This document shows positions 35,481 through 44,937 of a DNA stretch of 64,000 nt, one piece after another; positions within the stretch are counted from its first letter, which is position 1, and every line of letters begins with the position of its first letter. This stretch comes from SAR116 cluster bacterium AG-337-N21 (GTDB lineage Bacteria; Pseudomonadota; Alphaproteobacteria; Puniceispirillales; Marisalimonadaceae), in the NCBI GenBank assembly GCA_003282145.1, contig QBZZ01000003.1:87995-151994 (forward strand), in the 5' to 3' direction. The position numbers and the translations under genes were made by a program. Under the pieces are notes generated by a model that saw only the letters and a program-made list of their open reading frames with translations, had not been told where the DNA came from and made no database searches.

Positions 35481-36215
35481 TTAGAGACCTGTGCTAAGAC
35501 CACCATCTACTGCCACTATGGCGCCGGTCATGTAAGTATTATTCGTATTTAATAACATAGAAATAATTGTATCTAATTCATCAACAGTGGCAAACCTTTT
35601 GAGAGGAATTTTCTTTTTTAATAAGTCACCAGTTTCACCTTCAAGTTGATCTCTATTGATATCAGTCAAAATATATCCAGGTGCAAGCGCATTAACACAA
35701 ATATTATATCTAGCTAATTCAATTGACTGAGATTTAGTAACTTGAATCAATGCTGCTTTGGTAGTAGAATAAGCCCCAACATGTGACAACGGTCTGTAGC
35801 CAAGCGTAGAAGCTATATTAATAATTTTACCTCTTTTATTAATAATCATTTTTGGAATTATAGCATTTGAGACGTTTAATGATCCAAGTAAATTTGTATC
35901 AATAATGTTAGATAATTCTGAATACGTTTCTTTATGCAATAATTTGGTATTAGCAATGCCTGCATTATTAATTAAACCATATAGATTTAAATCAGATAAT
36001 TGTTTATTAACGTAATTCTCGTCTGTAATATCAAGTTCAAAGAAATGATGATTCAATTGTTGATTGGGTAGATTAGAAATTACTTTTTCAAGATTAATTC
36101 TATTTCTTCCAATTCCTATAATTCTAAATCCATCATTCGCAAGAACTTTAGCAAAATTAGCACCAAGTCCTCTACTTGCTCCAGTTATTAGAATAGTATC
36201 AAGTGAATCATTCAT
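35481..36215 (-). CDS. Short-chain dehydrogenase/reductase, possible 4-hydroxyacyl partner
   Basis: A 244-residue classical SDR: TGASRGLGANFA near 10, NNAGIAN near 86, catalytic Ser in IINIASTLGYRP and Tyr-Lys in AYSTTKAALIQ, then VNALAPGYILTD and VAVDGGLSTGL. It lies 16 bases ahead of the ACAD10/11-like gene and diverges from the kinase-like gene. In the levulinate pathway an SDR (LvaD) makes the 4-hydroxyacyl-CoA that the kinase then phosphorylates, so this gene may have the same job. General 3-oxoacyl reduction is the alternative. Confidence 0.85.
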   Translation of the reverse strand: MNDSLDTILITGASRGLGANFAKVLANDGFRIIGIGRNRINLEKVISNLPNQQLNHHFFELDITDENYVNKQLSDLNLYGLINNAGIANTKLLHKETYSELSNIIDTNLLGSLNVSNAIIPKMIINKRGKIINIASTLGYRPLSHVGAYSTTKAALIQVTKSQSIELARYNICVNALAPGYILTDINRDQLEGETGDLLKKKIPLKRFATVDELDTIISMLLNTNNTYMTGAIVAVDGGLSTGL

Positions 36216-36285
36216 TAATAAAATTACAATATAAATAAAATTAAGTTATACTTTTAAAAATTTATATGAGAATAAATATTTTAAA

Positions 36286-37326
36286 ATGTTGGTTAAAAAA
36301 AATATTGATATATTAAACCATTGGATCAAAAAAAATACAACAATAGAAGCAGATATTTTGTCCATAAAAAAATTTGAAGCAGGTCAATCTAATCCTACTT
36401 ATTTGTTAAAATCGGAACATAAAAATTTTGTACTAAGGTCTAAACCAACGGGTAAATTATTACCTGGAGCACATCGTATTGATCGTGAATTTAAAGTCAT
36501 GTCTTCTTTAGAAGCTTCAACTATACCAGTTCCTAACATGTTTGGTTATTGTCAAGACGAAGATTTAATAGGTAGTGAATTTTATATAATGGAGTATTTA
36601 GAAGGTAACAATGAAAATGACCCACTCCTGACGAATTACGATGTGGACCAACGAGATAAAATTTATAGAAATAAGATAAAAATTTTAGCAGATTTAGCAT
36701 CACTAAATTTAAAAGAAGTTGGCCTTGAAAAATTTGGTAGATCTGAAGGTTATCTAGAAAGACAAATTAACTTATGGATAAAACAATATAGAGCTTCACA
36801 AACTAAAAATATTGAAAGCATGGAATATATGATAGAAAATATTCCTAAAAATATTCCAAAAGAAATAGGTATGCTCCCACCATGTTTATTACACGGTGAC
36901 TTTCGCTTAGATAATATGATATTAAAAATAAATAATGAATTTGGAAAAGTCATAGGATTATTAGATTGGGAGTTGTCCACATTATCAATACCTTTCATTG
37001 ATTTATCTTATTGGACACTAATGTTAAGATTTGAAAAAGACTGGCCTATTGCAGGTATAGGTCGTTATGACAAATTATTAGCAAAATCGGGAATACCAGC
37101 TGAAGAAAATATTTTAGATACTTATTTAAATATTACTGGCTTAGATAAGCCGAAATATTGGAAATATTTATTAGCATTTAATAGTTTTAGATTCACTGGA
37201 ATTTTACAAGGTATAGCTAAGAGAGTAATAGACGGTAACAATGCAGGTAATAATGGTTATGAGGTTGGAGAACAAGCTGAACCTGTCGCTAAATTGGGCG
37301 CTCAAATACTTAAGGAATATTTGTGA
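36286..37326 (+). CDS. APH-fold phosphotransferase, ACAD10/11 kinase-like
   Basis: A 346-residue aminoglycoside-phosphotransferase-fold kinase. Its N-terminus FEAGQSNPTYLLKSEHKNFVLRSKP-type (residues 30-55), LLPGAHRIDREFKVM near 58-72 and GSEFYIMEYLEGN near 95 match the N-terminal kinase domain of human ACAD10/11 and of LvaA. The catalytic loop HGDFRLDN is near 203 and the metal-binding DWE near 227. It should phosphorylate the 4-hydroxy group of an acyl-CoA, feeding the ACAD10/11-like enzyme encoded divergently. The start has weak upstream signals in an AT-rich 70-base gap. Confidence 0.86.
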   Translation: MLVKKNIDILNHWIKKNTTIEADILSIKKFEAGQSNPTYLLKSEHKNFVLRSKPTGKLLPGAHRIDREFKVMSSLEASTIPVPNMFGYCQDEDLIGSEFYIMEYLEGNNENDPLLTNYDVDQRDKIYRNKIKILADLASLNLKEVGLEKFGRSEGYLERQINLWIKQYRASQTKNIESMEYMIENIPKNIPKEIGMLPPCLLHGDFRLDNMILKINNEFGKVIGLLDWELSTLSIPFIDLSYWTLMLRFEKDWPIAGIGRYDKLLAKSGIPAEENILDTYLNITGLDKPKYWKYLLAFNSFRFTGILQGIAKRVIDGNNAGNNGYEVGEQAEPVAKLGAQILKEYL

Positions 37327-38491
37327 ACTTACTTGGTAAATATCTTACGGGGTTAATCATCAAAAATGATGCAATAAATAGTGAAACAGATGATATCGAC
37401 AGAGCTATTTTATAAGAAAAAAACAAATCTATAACTACGCCCCCAAAATAAGGTCCAATCATTTGACCCACTCCAAAAGATGATGTGAGTATAGCTGTTG
37501 AAACTCTGATTGATCCATTATATCTAGTTTGTCCCTCCAACAAGGCTAAAGCAGTTATTGGAATAAAAGTAGAACCCAATAGAATAGATGCTAAAATAAT
37601 TCCAAACTTATCCTCTATTATTACAGGCATTAATATACCAAAACCCATAATCGCACAGGCTAAGAAAAGGGCTATGTCGTTTCCAATTTTTTTACCAAAC
37701 CAAGGCCACAATATTACCATTGGAATACCAGCTAGACCTACTAAAAGCCAAACATATGTTTCAGTAGTTTCTAACCCTACAGTTTCTCTTGCCATAGTAG
37801 ATATAAAAGTACCTAAAATCACATATCCAAAACCGTAAAGCCCGTAGGATAAAGTAATTAAACTAAAACTTACATTATTACTTGTTTCAGATTTGATTAT
37901 TGTTGTTTCCACAACAGTTTCATCAGGGGTATAACGAAAAATGGGTATTGCTAATATCATTGACAAAATAGTAACTCCAATCCATAAATCACTCCAAGCA
38001 AATCCAAAATTTCCTAAAAGAGATACTAAAATTGAAGATACGACAATTCCAAAACCAACACCCATAAAATGGGAAGTACTTAGCGATTTTTTCCCAAGTA
38101 ATTGCATAGAAGGAAGAATTAAAGCTGTGGCAAAAATTAAAACAAATGCACTAGATACGCCAGCAAAAAATCGAATAACAATAAAAATTATTATATCATT
38201 ACTTAAACTCATTAATAATGTGGTCAGTAAGGAAATAACAATAGATGTAAAAAAAACAAATTTAATTTTTTTCTTAAATATTGGTAAAATAGATAGTAAT
38301 GATCCGCATAAATAACCAAAAAAATTCCAAGAGGCTATTAAACCTCCATTAGTCTTACTTATATTCAATTCTTCCAACATATAAGGCAAGATTGGTGTAT
38401 AACTAAACCTTCCAATACCAACGGCTAATGCAAGAGCAGCTGTACCAGTCAAAATTAATATTAAAACTTCAAGGTTAAGTTTATTTTCCAA
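37310..38491 (-). CDS. MFS transporter, YbfB/YjiJ-like
   Basis: A 393-residue protein with about 12 hydrophobic segments. The N-terminus ALAVGIGRFSYTPILPYM and LIASWNFFGYLCGSLL (residues 18-55) is the mark of the YbfB/YjiJ MFS family, and GLETTETYVWLLVGLAG lies in the second half. Its substrate is unknown; position between the 4-hydroxyacyl locus and acyl-CoA genes suggests a carboxylate. Its 3' end overlaps the kinase gene by 17 bases in the converging sense. It diverges from the enoyl-CoA hydratase gene over a 139-base gap. Confidence 0.85.
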   Translation of the reverse strand: MENKLNLEVLILILTGTAALALAVGIGRFSYTPILPYMLEELNISKTNGGLIASWNFFGYLCGSLLSILPIFKKKIKFVFFTSIVISLLTTLLMSLSNDIIIFIVIRFFAGVSSAFVLIFATALILPSMQLLGKKSLSTSHFMGVGFGIVVSSILVSLLGNFGFAWSDLWIGVTILSMILAIPIFRYTPDETVVETTIIKSETSNNVSFSLITLSYGLYGFGYVILGTFISTMARETVGLETTETYVWLLVGLAGIPMVILWPWFGKKIGNDIALFLACAIMGFGILMPVIIEDKFGIILASILLGSTFIPITALALLEGQTRYNGSIRVSTAILTSSFGVGQMIGPYFGGVVIDLFFSYKIALSISSVSLFIASFLMINPVRYLPSKFTNIP

Positions 38492-38630
38492 AATATAATT
38501 CTTATGTAATTTCTTTCGTAGTATTTAGATATTAAGTAAAACAATCAACATAAATAAGATTATTAATTGACCAGAAATATAAATTTGTTTCATATATACA
38601 TAAAGAATTATATTAAGATGGAAAAAGTAA

Positions 38631-39410
38631 ATGCAGAAACTTTTCAATATAACTAATGAGACTGACCACATCGTCAAAATTGAGTTGGTTAATGGAAAAA
38701 AACACAATCCATTATCTTTAGAATTAATCAAAGAACTAACAAACTCTCTAATACAAATTTCATCACAAAAGAAAGTAAAAGTTTTAATCATATCTTCTGA
38801 AGGACCAGGATTTTCTGCTGGTCATGATCTAGATGAATTAAGAAAAAATCGAAACAATAAGAAATTTTTCAACGAATTATTCAATGAATGTTCAAATTTA
38901 ATGCAAACAATCATGAACTTGCCCCAACCAGTTATAGCTGAAGTTTGTGGTATTGCAGCTGCAGCAGGATGCCAATTAGTGGCGAGCTGTGATTTAGCAG
39001 TTGCATCTGAACAGGCTAGTTTTATGACGCCAGGAGTAAATATTGGCTTATTTTGTTCAACACCGATGGTAGCAGTTTCCAGAAATCTTAGCAGAAAAAA
39101 AATTATGGAAATGCTTCTGACTGGAGAAAAACTTAGTGCAAAAGACGCAGTTGATTTTGGTTTAATAAATCATTGTGTTCCCCTTGATCAACTTCATCAG
39201 AAAACACTAACTATTGCAAATATAATAGCTTCAAAACCTTTATCTACTGTGAAAATTGGTAAAGAGGCTTTTTACAAGCAGGTGGAGATGCCAATTGATG
39301 AGGCTTATAAATATACTTCTGAGGTTATGGCTATGAATATGATGGAAAAAGACGCTTATGAAGGCATTAGTGCTTTTTTAGATAAAAGATCACCTTCATG
39401 GAATGAGTAA
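38631..39410 (+). CDS. Enoyl-CoA hydratase/isomerase family protein
   Basis: A 259-residue crotonase-fold protein. The CoA oxyanion segments are SSEGPGFSAGHDLDEL near 55 and IAEVCGIAAAAGCQLVASCDLAV near 105 (shown in part), followed by MTPGVNIGLFCSTP. The Glu pair of true hydratases is not plain: the first position reads Ala-Ala-Ala-Gly-Cys, as in the ECHDC3-like subfamily, so hydratase activity is uncertain. It heads the plus-strand group of acyl-CoA genes. The ATG at 38631 follows a GGAAAAAG stretch. Confidence 0.87.
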   Translation: MQKLFNITNETDHIVKIELVNGKKHNPLSLELIKELTNSLIQISSQKKVKVLIISSEGPGFSAGHDLDELRKNRNNKKFFNELFNECSNLMQTIMNLPQPVIAEVCGIAAAAGCQLVASCDLAVASEQASFMTPGVNIGLFCSTPMVAVSRNLSRKKIMEMLLTGEKLSAKDAVDFGLINHCVPLDQLHQKTLTIANIIASKPLSTVKIGKEAFYKQVEMPIDEAYKYTSEVMAMNMMEKDAYEGISAFLDKRSPSWNE

Positions 39411-39454
39411 AAAATTGATAATGTATATATTTTGAATTTCAAAAAGGTAAATTT

Positions 39455-41050
39455 ATGTCTAAAGTATTCGATTTTATCGTAGTAGGTGCAGGCACAGCTG
39501 GATGCCTTCTTGCTAATCGATTGTCTGCTAATGGTAGATTTTCTGTAGCCTTACTGGAAGCAGGAGGAAGTGACAATTACCATTGGGTTCATATTCCTGT
39601 GGGGTATTTATATTGTATGGGAAACAAAAGAACAGATTGGTTATACAAAACAACTTCACAAAAAGGTTTAAATGGTAGAGCTTTAAATTATCCAAGAGGT
39701 AAGGTAATGGGCGGTTGTTCATCAATAAATGGTATGATTTATATGAGAGGACAGGCAAATGATTATGATCAGTGGAGGCAAATGGGTAATGATGGTTGGA
39801 GTTGGGATGATGTTCTCCCTTATTTCAAAAATATGGAAGATAGCTATGAAGGAGAAAATAAATTTCACGGTACAGGTGGAGAATGGAAGGTAAATCAACA
39901 AAGACTATCTTGGAATATTTTAGATAGTTTTCAAGAAGCTACTGTGGAGGCTGGAATACCTAAAGTAGACGATTTCAATGAAGGCAACAATTTTGGAGTT
40001 TCATATTTTAAAGTTAATCAAAATTCTGGGTTTAGATGGAATACAGTTAAGGCATTTATAAAACCAATAAAAAATAGAAAAAATTTGCATGTAATTAGTC
40101 AATGTGAAGTGAATAAATTAATTTTAGAAAATAATAAAATTAAAGGGGTAGAAGTTACACTAAATGGGAAAATTGAAGATATTTTTGTAAATAAAGAAAT
40201 AATTTTATCTGCTGGCTCAATTGGTTCACCTAAAATTTTAGAGTTGTCTGGTATAGGAAATCCTAACTTGCTTTCTGATTTAGGTATTGAAACAAAGGTA
40301 AAAAGCCCAAATGTTGGTGAAAATCTTCAAGATCATCTTCAATTAAGAGTAATATATCAATTAGAAAATGCACAAACTCTAAATCAAAAAGCTAATTCTT
40401 TATTAGGTAAAATTGCTATAGGTTTAGAATATGCTATTAAAAGAACTGGTCCTATGTCTATGGCTCCTAGTCAATTAGGTATATTCGCAATGTCAGACAA
40501 ATCTTATGAAACGCCTAATCTTCAATTTCACGTGCAACCATTATCTTTAGACAAATTTGGAGACCCACTTCATGACTTTCCAGGTCTTACAGCAAGTGTA
40601 TGTAATCTAAATCCGCAGAGTAGAGGAAGTGTCCATATTACATCAAAAGATCCTAAAATTGCACCGTCCATTGATCCAAATTACTTGTCTGAAGAACAAG
40701 ATAAACTTGTGGCGGCCCAATCTATAGAATTAGCAAGAAAAATTATCACTCAACCAGCAATGAAAAAATATAATCCAAAAGAATATGCGCCAGGAATTCA
40801 GTTTCAGTCGGAAGATGAATTAAAAAAAGTTGCTGGTGATATTGGTACTACTATTTTTCATCCAGTAGGAACATGTGGTATGGGCCCAGGCACTTCTTCA
40901 GTAACAGATAGCAATTTAAAAGTTAGGGGTGTAGAGGGGTTAAGAATTGCAGATGCGTCTATTATGCCTACTATTACTTCTGGCAACACGAATGCTCCAA
41001 CACTGATGATTGCTGAAAAAGCATCAGAAATAATCTTGAACTCAAATTAA
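39455..41050 (+). CDS. GMC-family FAD oxidoreductase (alcohol/choline dehydrogenase-like)
   Basis: A 531-residue GMC flavoprotein: FAD-binding DFIVVGAGTAGCLLANRLS at the N-terminus, PRGKVMGGCSSINGMIYMRG near 80, ILSAGSIGSPKILELSGIG near 250, the catalytic His in HPVGTCGMG near 468 and the Asn in GNTNAPTLMIAE near 510. It oxidises an alcohol to the aldehyde and passes electrons to a quinone or oxygen. Relatives act on choline, polyethylene glycol and alkyl alcohols; the specific substrate is not shown. Within the acyl-CoA cluster it may feed alcohols into oxidation. AAAGG is 7 bases before ATG. Confidence 0.9.
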   Translation: MSKVFDFIVVGAGTAGCLLANRLSANGRFSVALLEAGGSDNYHWVHIPVGYLYCMGNKRTDWLYKTTSQKGLNGRALNYPRGKVMGGCSSINGMIYMRGQANDYDQWRQMGNDGWSWDDVLPYFKNMEDSYEGENKFHGTGGEWKVNQQRLSWNILDSFQEATVEAGIPKVDDFNEGNNFGVSYFKVNQNSGFRWNTVKAFIKPIKNRKNLHVISQCEVNKLILENNKIKGVEVTLNGKIEDIFVNKEIILSAGSIGSPKILELSGIGNPNLLSDLGIETKVKSPNVGENLQDHLQLRVIYQLENAQTLNQKANSLLGKIAIGLEYAIKRTGPMSMAPSQLGIFAMSDKSYETPNLQFHVQPLSLDKFGDPLHDFPGLTASVCNLNPQSRGSVHITSKDPKIAPSIDPNYLSEEQDKLVAAQSIELARKIITQPAMKKYNPKEYAPGIQFQSEDELKKVAGDIGTTIFHPVGTCGMGPGTSSVTDSNLKVRGVEGLRIADASIMPTITSGNTNAPTLMIAEKASEIILNSN

Positions 41051-41090
41051 ATTTAATATCTATTTGATATGATAGTTAAGAGGTAGAAAA

Positions 41091-42233
41091 ATGAATTTTG
41101 AATATAACGAAGATCAATTAGCTATAAAAGATATGGCAAAGGGTTTTTCTGAAACTGAGCTAATGCCTTATGCTGCTGATTGGGATCAAAACGAGATATT
41201 TCCAGTAGAGACATTAAAAAAAGCTGCTGAACTAGGTTTGGCAGCAATATACGTGAATGAATCACATGGAGGTTCGGGTCTAAGTAGATTAGATGCTGCG
41301 ATTATATTTGAAGAATTATCAAGAGGATGCGTCTCCACGGCTGCTTATATATCGATACACAATATGGTAACATGGATGATAGATGCGCACGGATCAGACG
41401 CTATAAAGGAAAGATTTATTAATAAATTATCTACAATGGAAATTATGTCTAGTTACTGTTTAACTGAACCAGGTTCTGGATCAGACGCTGTGGCTTTAAA
41501 AACTAGTGCCTCTAAAAAAGGGAACAGTCATTATATATTAAATGGGTCTAAAAGTTTTATATCGGGCGGTCCTACTAGTGATGTTTTTGCTGTCATGTGC
41601 CGTACAGGTGAAGAAGGAGCAAATGGGGTTTCTTGTCTGCTAGTAGAAAAAGGAACAAAAGGTTTATCATTTGGAAAACAAGAAAAAAAAATGGGATGGA
41701 ATAGTCAGCATACATCCATGGTTAATTTTGATAATTGTGAAATTTCAATTGATAACTTAGTTGGGAATGAGGGAGATGGCTTTAAAATAGCAATGAAAGG
41801 TCTTGATGGAGGTAGAGTGAATATTGCAGCTTGTTCATTGGGTGGAGCAAGAGCAGCTTTAGAAGCATCAATTAGCTACTCGGCAGAAAGGAAGCAATTT
41901 GGAAAATCTATCGATCAATTTCAAGTTACTCAATTCAAGCTAGCAGATATGGCAACCGAATTAGAAGCAGCTAGATTAATGGTTTTAAGAGCTGCGCGTA
42001 GTCTTGATACTCATGATATTAAAGCTACTAAACTTTGTGCTATGGCCAAAAGATATGCAACTGATATTTGTTCTGAAATATGTGATATGGCACTCCAAAT
42101 TCATGGTGGTTATGGATATTTAAAAGACTTTCCTTTAGAGAGACTAGTAAGAGATTTAAGGGTGCATCAGATATTAGAAGGAACAAATGAAATAATGAGA
42201 GTAATTATTTCAAGAGACTTAAAAAGTAATTAA
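41091..42233 (+). CDS. Acyl-CoA dehydrogenase, isobutyryl/short branched-chain type
   Basis: A 380-residue acyl-CoA dehydrogenase with normal domain order. It has YCLTEPGSGSDA near 123, KSFISGGPTSDVF near 157, ERKQFGKSIDQFQ near 265, QIHGGYGYLKDFP near 338 and the catalytic Glu in LEGTNEIMRV near 364. It makes an enoyl-CoA from an acyl-CoA using FAD and passes electrons to ETF. The next gene, a 3-hydroxyisobutyryl-CoA hydrolase-type protein, points to valine degradation (isobutyryl-CoA dehydrogenase). Isovaleryl or 2-methylbutyryl substrates remain possible. Confidence 0.9.
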   Translation: MNFEYNEDQLAIKDMAKGFSETELMPYAADWDQNEIFPVETLKKAAELGLAAIYVNESHGGSGLSRLDAAIIFEELSRGCVSTAAYISIHNMVTWMIDAHGSDAIKERFINKLSTMEIMSSYCLTEPGSGSDAVALKTSASKKGNSHYILNGSKSFISGGPTSDVFAVMCRTGEEGANGVSCLLVEKGTKGLSFGKQEKKMGWNSQHTSMVNFDNCEISIDNLVGNEGDGFKIAMKGLDGGRVNIAACSLGGARAALEASISYSAERKQFGKSIDQFQVTQFKLADMATELEAARLMVLRAARSLDTHDIKATKLCAMAKRYATDICSEICDMALQIHGGYGYLKDFPLERLVRDLRVHQILEGTNEIMRVIISRDLKSN

Positions 42234-42255
42234 ATTAATAAAGGATAAATTAACA

Positions 42256-43335
42256 ATGTCAGAAGAAGTTATATTTACTGAAAAAAATGGGATTGGAATA
42301 ATAACTTTAAACAGGCCAGATAGATTGAACGCCCTAACTTATCCAATGGTTCAAAAAATAAATAAATATCTAAACTCTTGGGAAATAAGTGAACACATAA
42401 ATTGTGTAATTATTGAGGGAGCGGGTGATAAATCATTTTGTGCAGGTGGTGATGTTATTAAATTAAGAAAAGAAGTCTTAGAAGATGGAGGCCCACCCAC
42501 TAACTTATCCCAGTCATTTTTTTATGATGAATATACATTAAATTTTAAAATTAGTAATTTTAAAAAACCATTTATATCATTAATCAATGGATACACCATG
42601 GGTGGTGGAGTAGGAGTATCAATGCACGGAAGTCACGTTGTAGCATCTGAAAAGACTATGTTTGCAATGCCTGAAACAGCTATTGGTTTGTTTCCTGATG
42701 TAGGAGGTGGATGGTTGTTAGGTCAGTTGGATAAAGGAATAGGAGCTTGGCTGTCTCTAGTTGGGGCAAGAATTAAAGCATATGACCTTATGAAACTTAA
42801 ACTCATAACTCACTATGTTTCTTCAAGTGAAATAGGAAATTTAAAAAAAATGTTAATTTCTTCTTCACCAAGTACAAATGACAAAGTTGATAGTATAATT
42901 AATAGCCTCTCTTCAGATCCAAATTCAGAAGACAGTGTCTTAATAACAAATGAAAATATTATTAAGGATGCATTTTCATTTGATACAATTGAACAAATTT
43001 TTGAAAAATGTGAATCTCTCTCAATAACTGGAAATGAATTCTTAAATGCTCAATTCGAAGAATTAAAACATAAATCACCTACATCATTAAAAATTTCTTT
43101 AAAGCAAATTAGAGATGCTAGCAAAATGTCTCTAAAGGATGAATTGATAATGGAATATAGAATGGTTCAGCGTTGTCTGGAGATTGGTGATTTTTTTGAG
43201 GGTGTTAGAGCAATGCTCGTTGATAAAGACAGAAAACCAAACTGGGAACCGTCTAATATTAAGGATGTTGATGAAGGTAGAGTTAATAAATTTTTTGAAG
43301 TATTAGGAAATTTAGATTTAGTTTTAAAAAATTAG
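42256..43335 (+). CDS. 3-hydroxyisobutyryl-CoA hydrolase-type crotonase
   Basis: A 359-residue crotonase superfamily protein, longer than hydratases and of normal HIBCH length. Seen are IITLNRPDRLNAL at the N-terminus, EGAGDKSFCAGGDV near 55, NGYTMGGGVGVSMHGS near 112 and AMPETAIGLFPDVGGGW near 135, the motif set of 3-hydroxyisobutyryl-CoA hydrolase. It releases 3-hydroxyisobutyrate from its CoA ester in valine catabolism, one step after the enoyl hydratase. It lies 22 bases after the acyl-CoA dehydrogenase gene, probably in the same operon, and 28 bases before the thiolase. Confidence 0.9.
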   Translation: MSEEVIFTEKNGIGIITLNRPDRLNALTYPMVQKINKYLNSWEISEHINCVIIEGAGDKSFCAGGDVIKLRKEVLEDGGPPTNLSQSFFYDEYTLNFKISNFKKPFISLINGYTMGGGVGVSMHGSHVVASEKTMFAMPETAIGLFPDVGGGWLLGQLDKGIGAWLSLVGARIKAYDLMKLKLITHYVSSSEIGNLKKMLISSSPSTNDKVDSIINSLSSDPNSEDSVLITNENIIKDAFSFDTIEQIFEKCESLSITGNEFLNAQFEELKHKSPTSLKISLKQIRDASKMSLKDELIMEYRMVQRCLEIGDFFEGVRAMLVDKDRKPNWEPSNIKDVDEGRVNKFFEVLGNLDLVLKN

Positions 43336-43363
43336 AATAGAGATTATCTTGGAGGAAAGTATT

Positions 43364-44536
43364 ATGAATGATGTGTATATAATGTCTGCAAACAGATCTG
43401 CAATTGGTGGATTTGGGGGTACACTGAAGAGTTTTTGCCCGGTAGATCTAGGTACTTTGGTCGCTAAAGATGCAATTGCAAGATCTGGGTATGATGCTGA
43501 CGAGGTTGAACACGCTGTTTTTGGGAATGTAATTCATACTGAGCCGAGAGATATGTACGTAAGTAGAGTTATAGCTCTTCAAGCTGGTATGAGTAAAGAA
43601 TCTGCTGCGTTAACAGTAAATAGACTTTGTGGCTCAGGACTTCAGGCTATTGTAAGTGCTATTCAATTATTAATATTAGGAGATGCGAAAATATCAATAG
43701 CTGGGGGGGTAGAAGTTATGTCTAATGGGGCACATATCGTAGAAGGGTTTCGTTGGGGATCAAGAATGGGAGACGGAAAAGTTCATGATATGATGCTCGG
43801 TGCATTACATGATCCATTTGGTCATGGTCATATGGGTATTACGGCTGAAAATATATCAAGCAGATATCAAATTAGTAGAGACATGCAAGATCAATTTGCT
43901 TTAAGTAGTCAACAAAGAGCAAGCAAGGCAATTGATAATGGATCTTTTAAAGAGCAAATATTACCAATTGAAATAAAAACTAGAAAAGGAATTGAAATTT
44001 TTGAAACAGATGAACATCCAAAGCCAGATACTAGCATAGATACTTTATCTAGTCTGAGAACGGCTTTTAAAAAAGATGGAGTGGTTACAGCTGGTAATGC
44101 TTCTGGAATTAATGATGGCGCATCAGCCATGATCCTTGCTAATGAAGATAAGGCTAAAAAAGGTATGCCATTAGCCAGGATTGTTTCGTACGGATTTGGT
44201 GGTGTTGACCCTGATGAAATGGGTATGGGACCAGTTCCAGCTTCAAAAATGGCATTAAACAAAGCAGGGTTAAATGTATCAGATTTAGATTTAATTGAAT
44301 CAAATGAAGCATTTGCAGCTCAAGCATGTGCTGTTAATAAACAATTAGGCCTAGACCCTGAAATTGTAAATGTTAATGGCGGTGCAATTGCCCTAGGTCA
44401 TCCAGTAGGCGCAACGGGAGCAATAATTATGACAAAACTTGTTTATGAATTAAGAAAGCGTAAAGGTAAATATGGTCTTGCAACTATGTGTATTGGTGGA
44501 GGTCAAGGAATAGCGTTAATTATAGAGGCTTTGTAA
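43364..44536 (+). CDS. Acetyl-CoA acetyltransferase (thiolase)
   Basis: A 390-residue thiolase. The nucleophilic Cys is in NRLCGSGLQAIVS near 89, the GNASGINDGAS stretch near 247, the His in ALGHPVGATGA near 347 and the second Cys in ATMCIGGGQGIA near 377. It condenses two acetyl-CoA or cleaves 3-ketoacyl-CoA. I use ATG 43364, 9 bases after GGAGG, rather than TTG 43349, which overlaps that site. The short substrate loop fits acetoacetyl-CoA thiolase (AtoB/PhaA); longer 3-ketoacyl substrates are possible. The rhodanese starts 4 bases later. Confidence 0.93.
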   Translation: MNDVYIMSANRSAIGGFGGTLKSFCPVDLGTLVAKDAIARSGYDADEVEHAVFGNVIHTEPRDMYVSRVIALQAGMSKESAALTVNRLCGSGLQAIVSAIQLLILGDAKISIAGGVEVMSNGAHIVEGFRWGSRMGDGKVHDMMLGALHDPFGHGHMGITAENISSRYQISRDMQDQFALSSQQRASKAIDNGSFKEQILPIEIKTRKGIEIFETDEHPKPDTSIDTLSSLRTAFKKDGVVTAGNASGINDGASAMILANEDKAKKGMPLARIVSYGFGGVDPDEMGMGPVPASKMALNKAGLNVSDLDLIESNEAFAAQACAVNKQLGLDPEIVNVNGGAIALGHPVGATGAIIMTKLVYELRKRKGKYGLATMCIGGGQGIALIIEAL

Positions 44537-44540
44537 ACAA

Positions 44541-44843
44541 GTGTCTTTCAAGTGCATTTCAATAAAAGAAGCAAAAAATCTTATTAAAAATGATGATTTA
44601 ATCTTAATTGATATAAGAGATCACAACTCATTTTCAAAAGGTCATATTGAAAAGGCTGTTCATGTTGAAGATTTAAATATCGATAAATTTCTCCAAGATA
44701 AAGATAAAAATGAAACAATTTTGATTTACTGTTATCATGGCCATTCAAGTCAATCTGCTGCAAATTTTTTTAGTCATCATGGATTTAAAAATGTTTTTAG
44801 TATGGATGAGGGTTATTCGGGATGGATAACCCATAACACTTAA
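44541..44843 (+). CDS. Single-domain rhodanese (GlpE-like)
   Basis: A 100-residue rhodanese domain. The active-site Cys64 is in LIYCYHGHSSQSA, preceded by LIDIRDHNSFSKGHIEKAVH. The six-residue CxxxxxS loop (Cys-Tyr-His-Gly-His-Ser) is of the GlpE kind. It transfers a sulfane sulfur to cyanide or thiol acceptors. GTG is used as start, 4 bases after the thiolase stop and without a separate ribosome-binding site, so translational coupling is likely. The role beside acyl-CoA enzymes is unclear. Confidence 0.88.
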   Translation: MSFKCISIKEAKNLIKNDDLILIDIRDHNSFSKGHIEKAVHVEDLNIDKFLQDKDKNETILIYCYHGHSSQSAANFFSHHGFKNVFSMDEGYSGWITHNT

Positions 44844-44937
44844 AATTTTTATATAAAGTAATATTTCTTTAACTTGTCTATATTATTATAAGTATTATAT
44901 TGAGATAAAAATCCGAATAAAATATAAGAGGTAAAAA

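Noticed and set aside
37485-38315. Two plus-strand frames (117 and 124 residues) opposite the YbfB-like transporter
   Set aside because: They are complementary to membrane segments of a convincing MFS gene, with repeated Ile/Lys/Pro-rich translation and no start signals.
38618-38656. A 12-codon open frame overlapping the enoyl-CoA hydratase start, possible leader peptide
   Set aside because: It has no regulatory codon bias or hairpin downstream; the overlap is more simply explained by the AT-rich start region.
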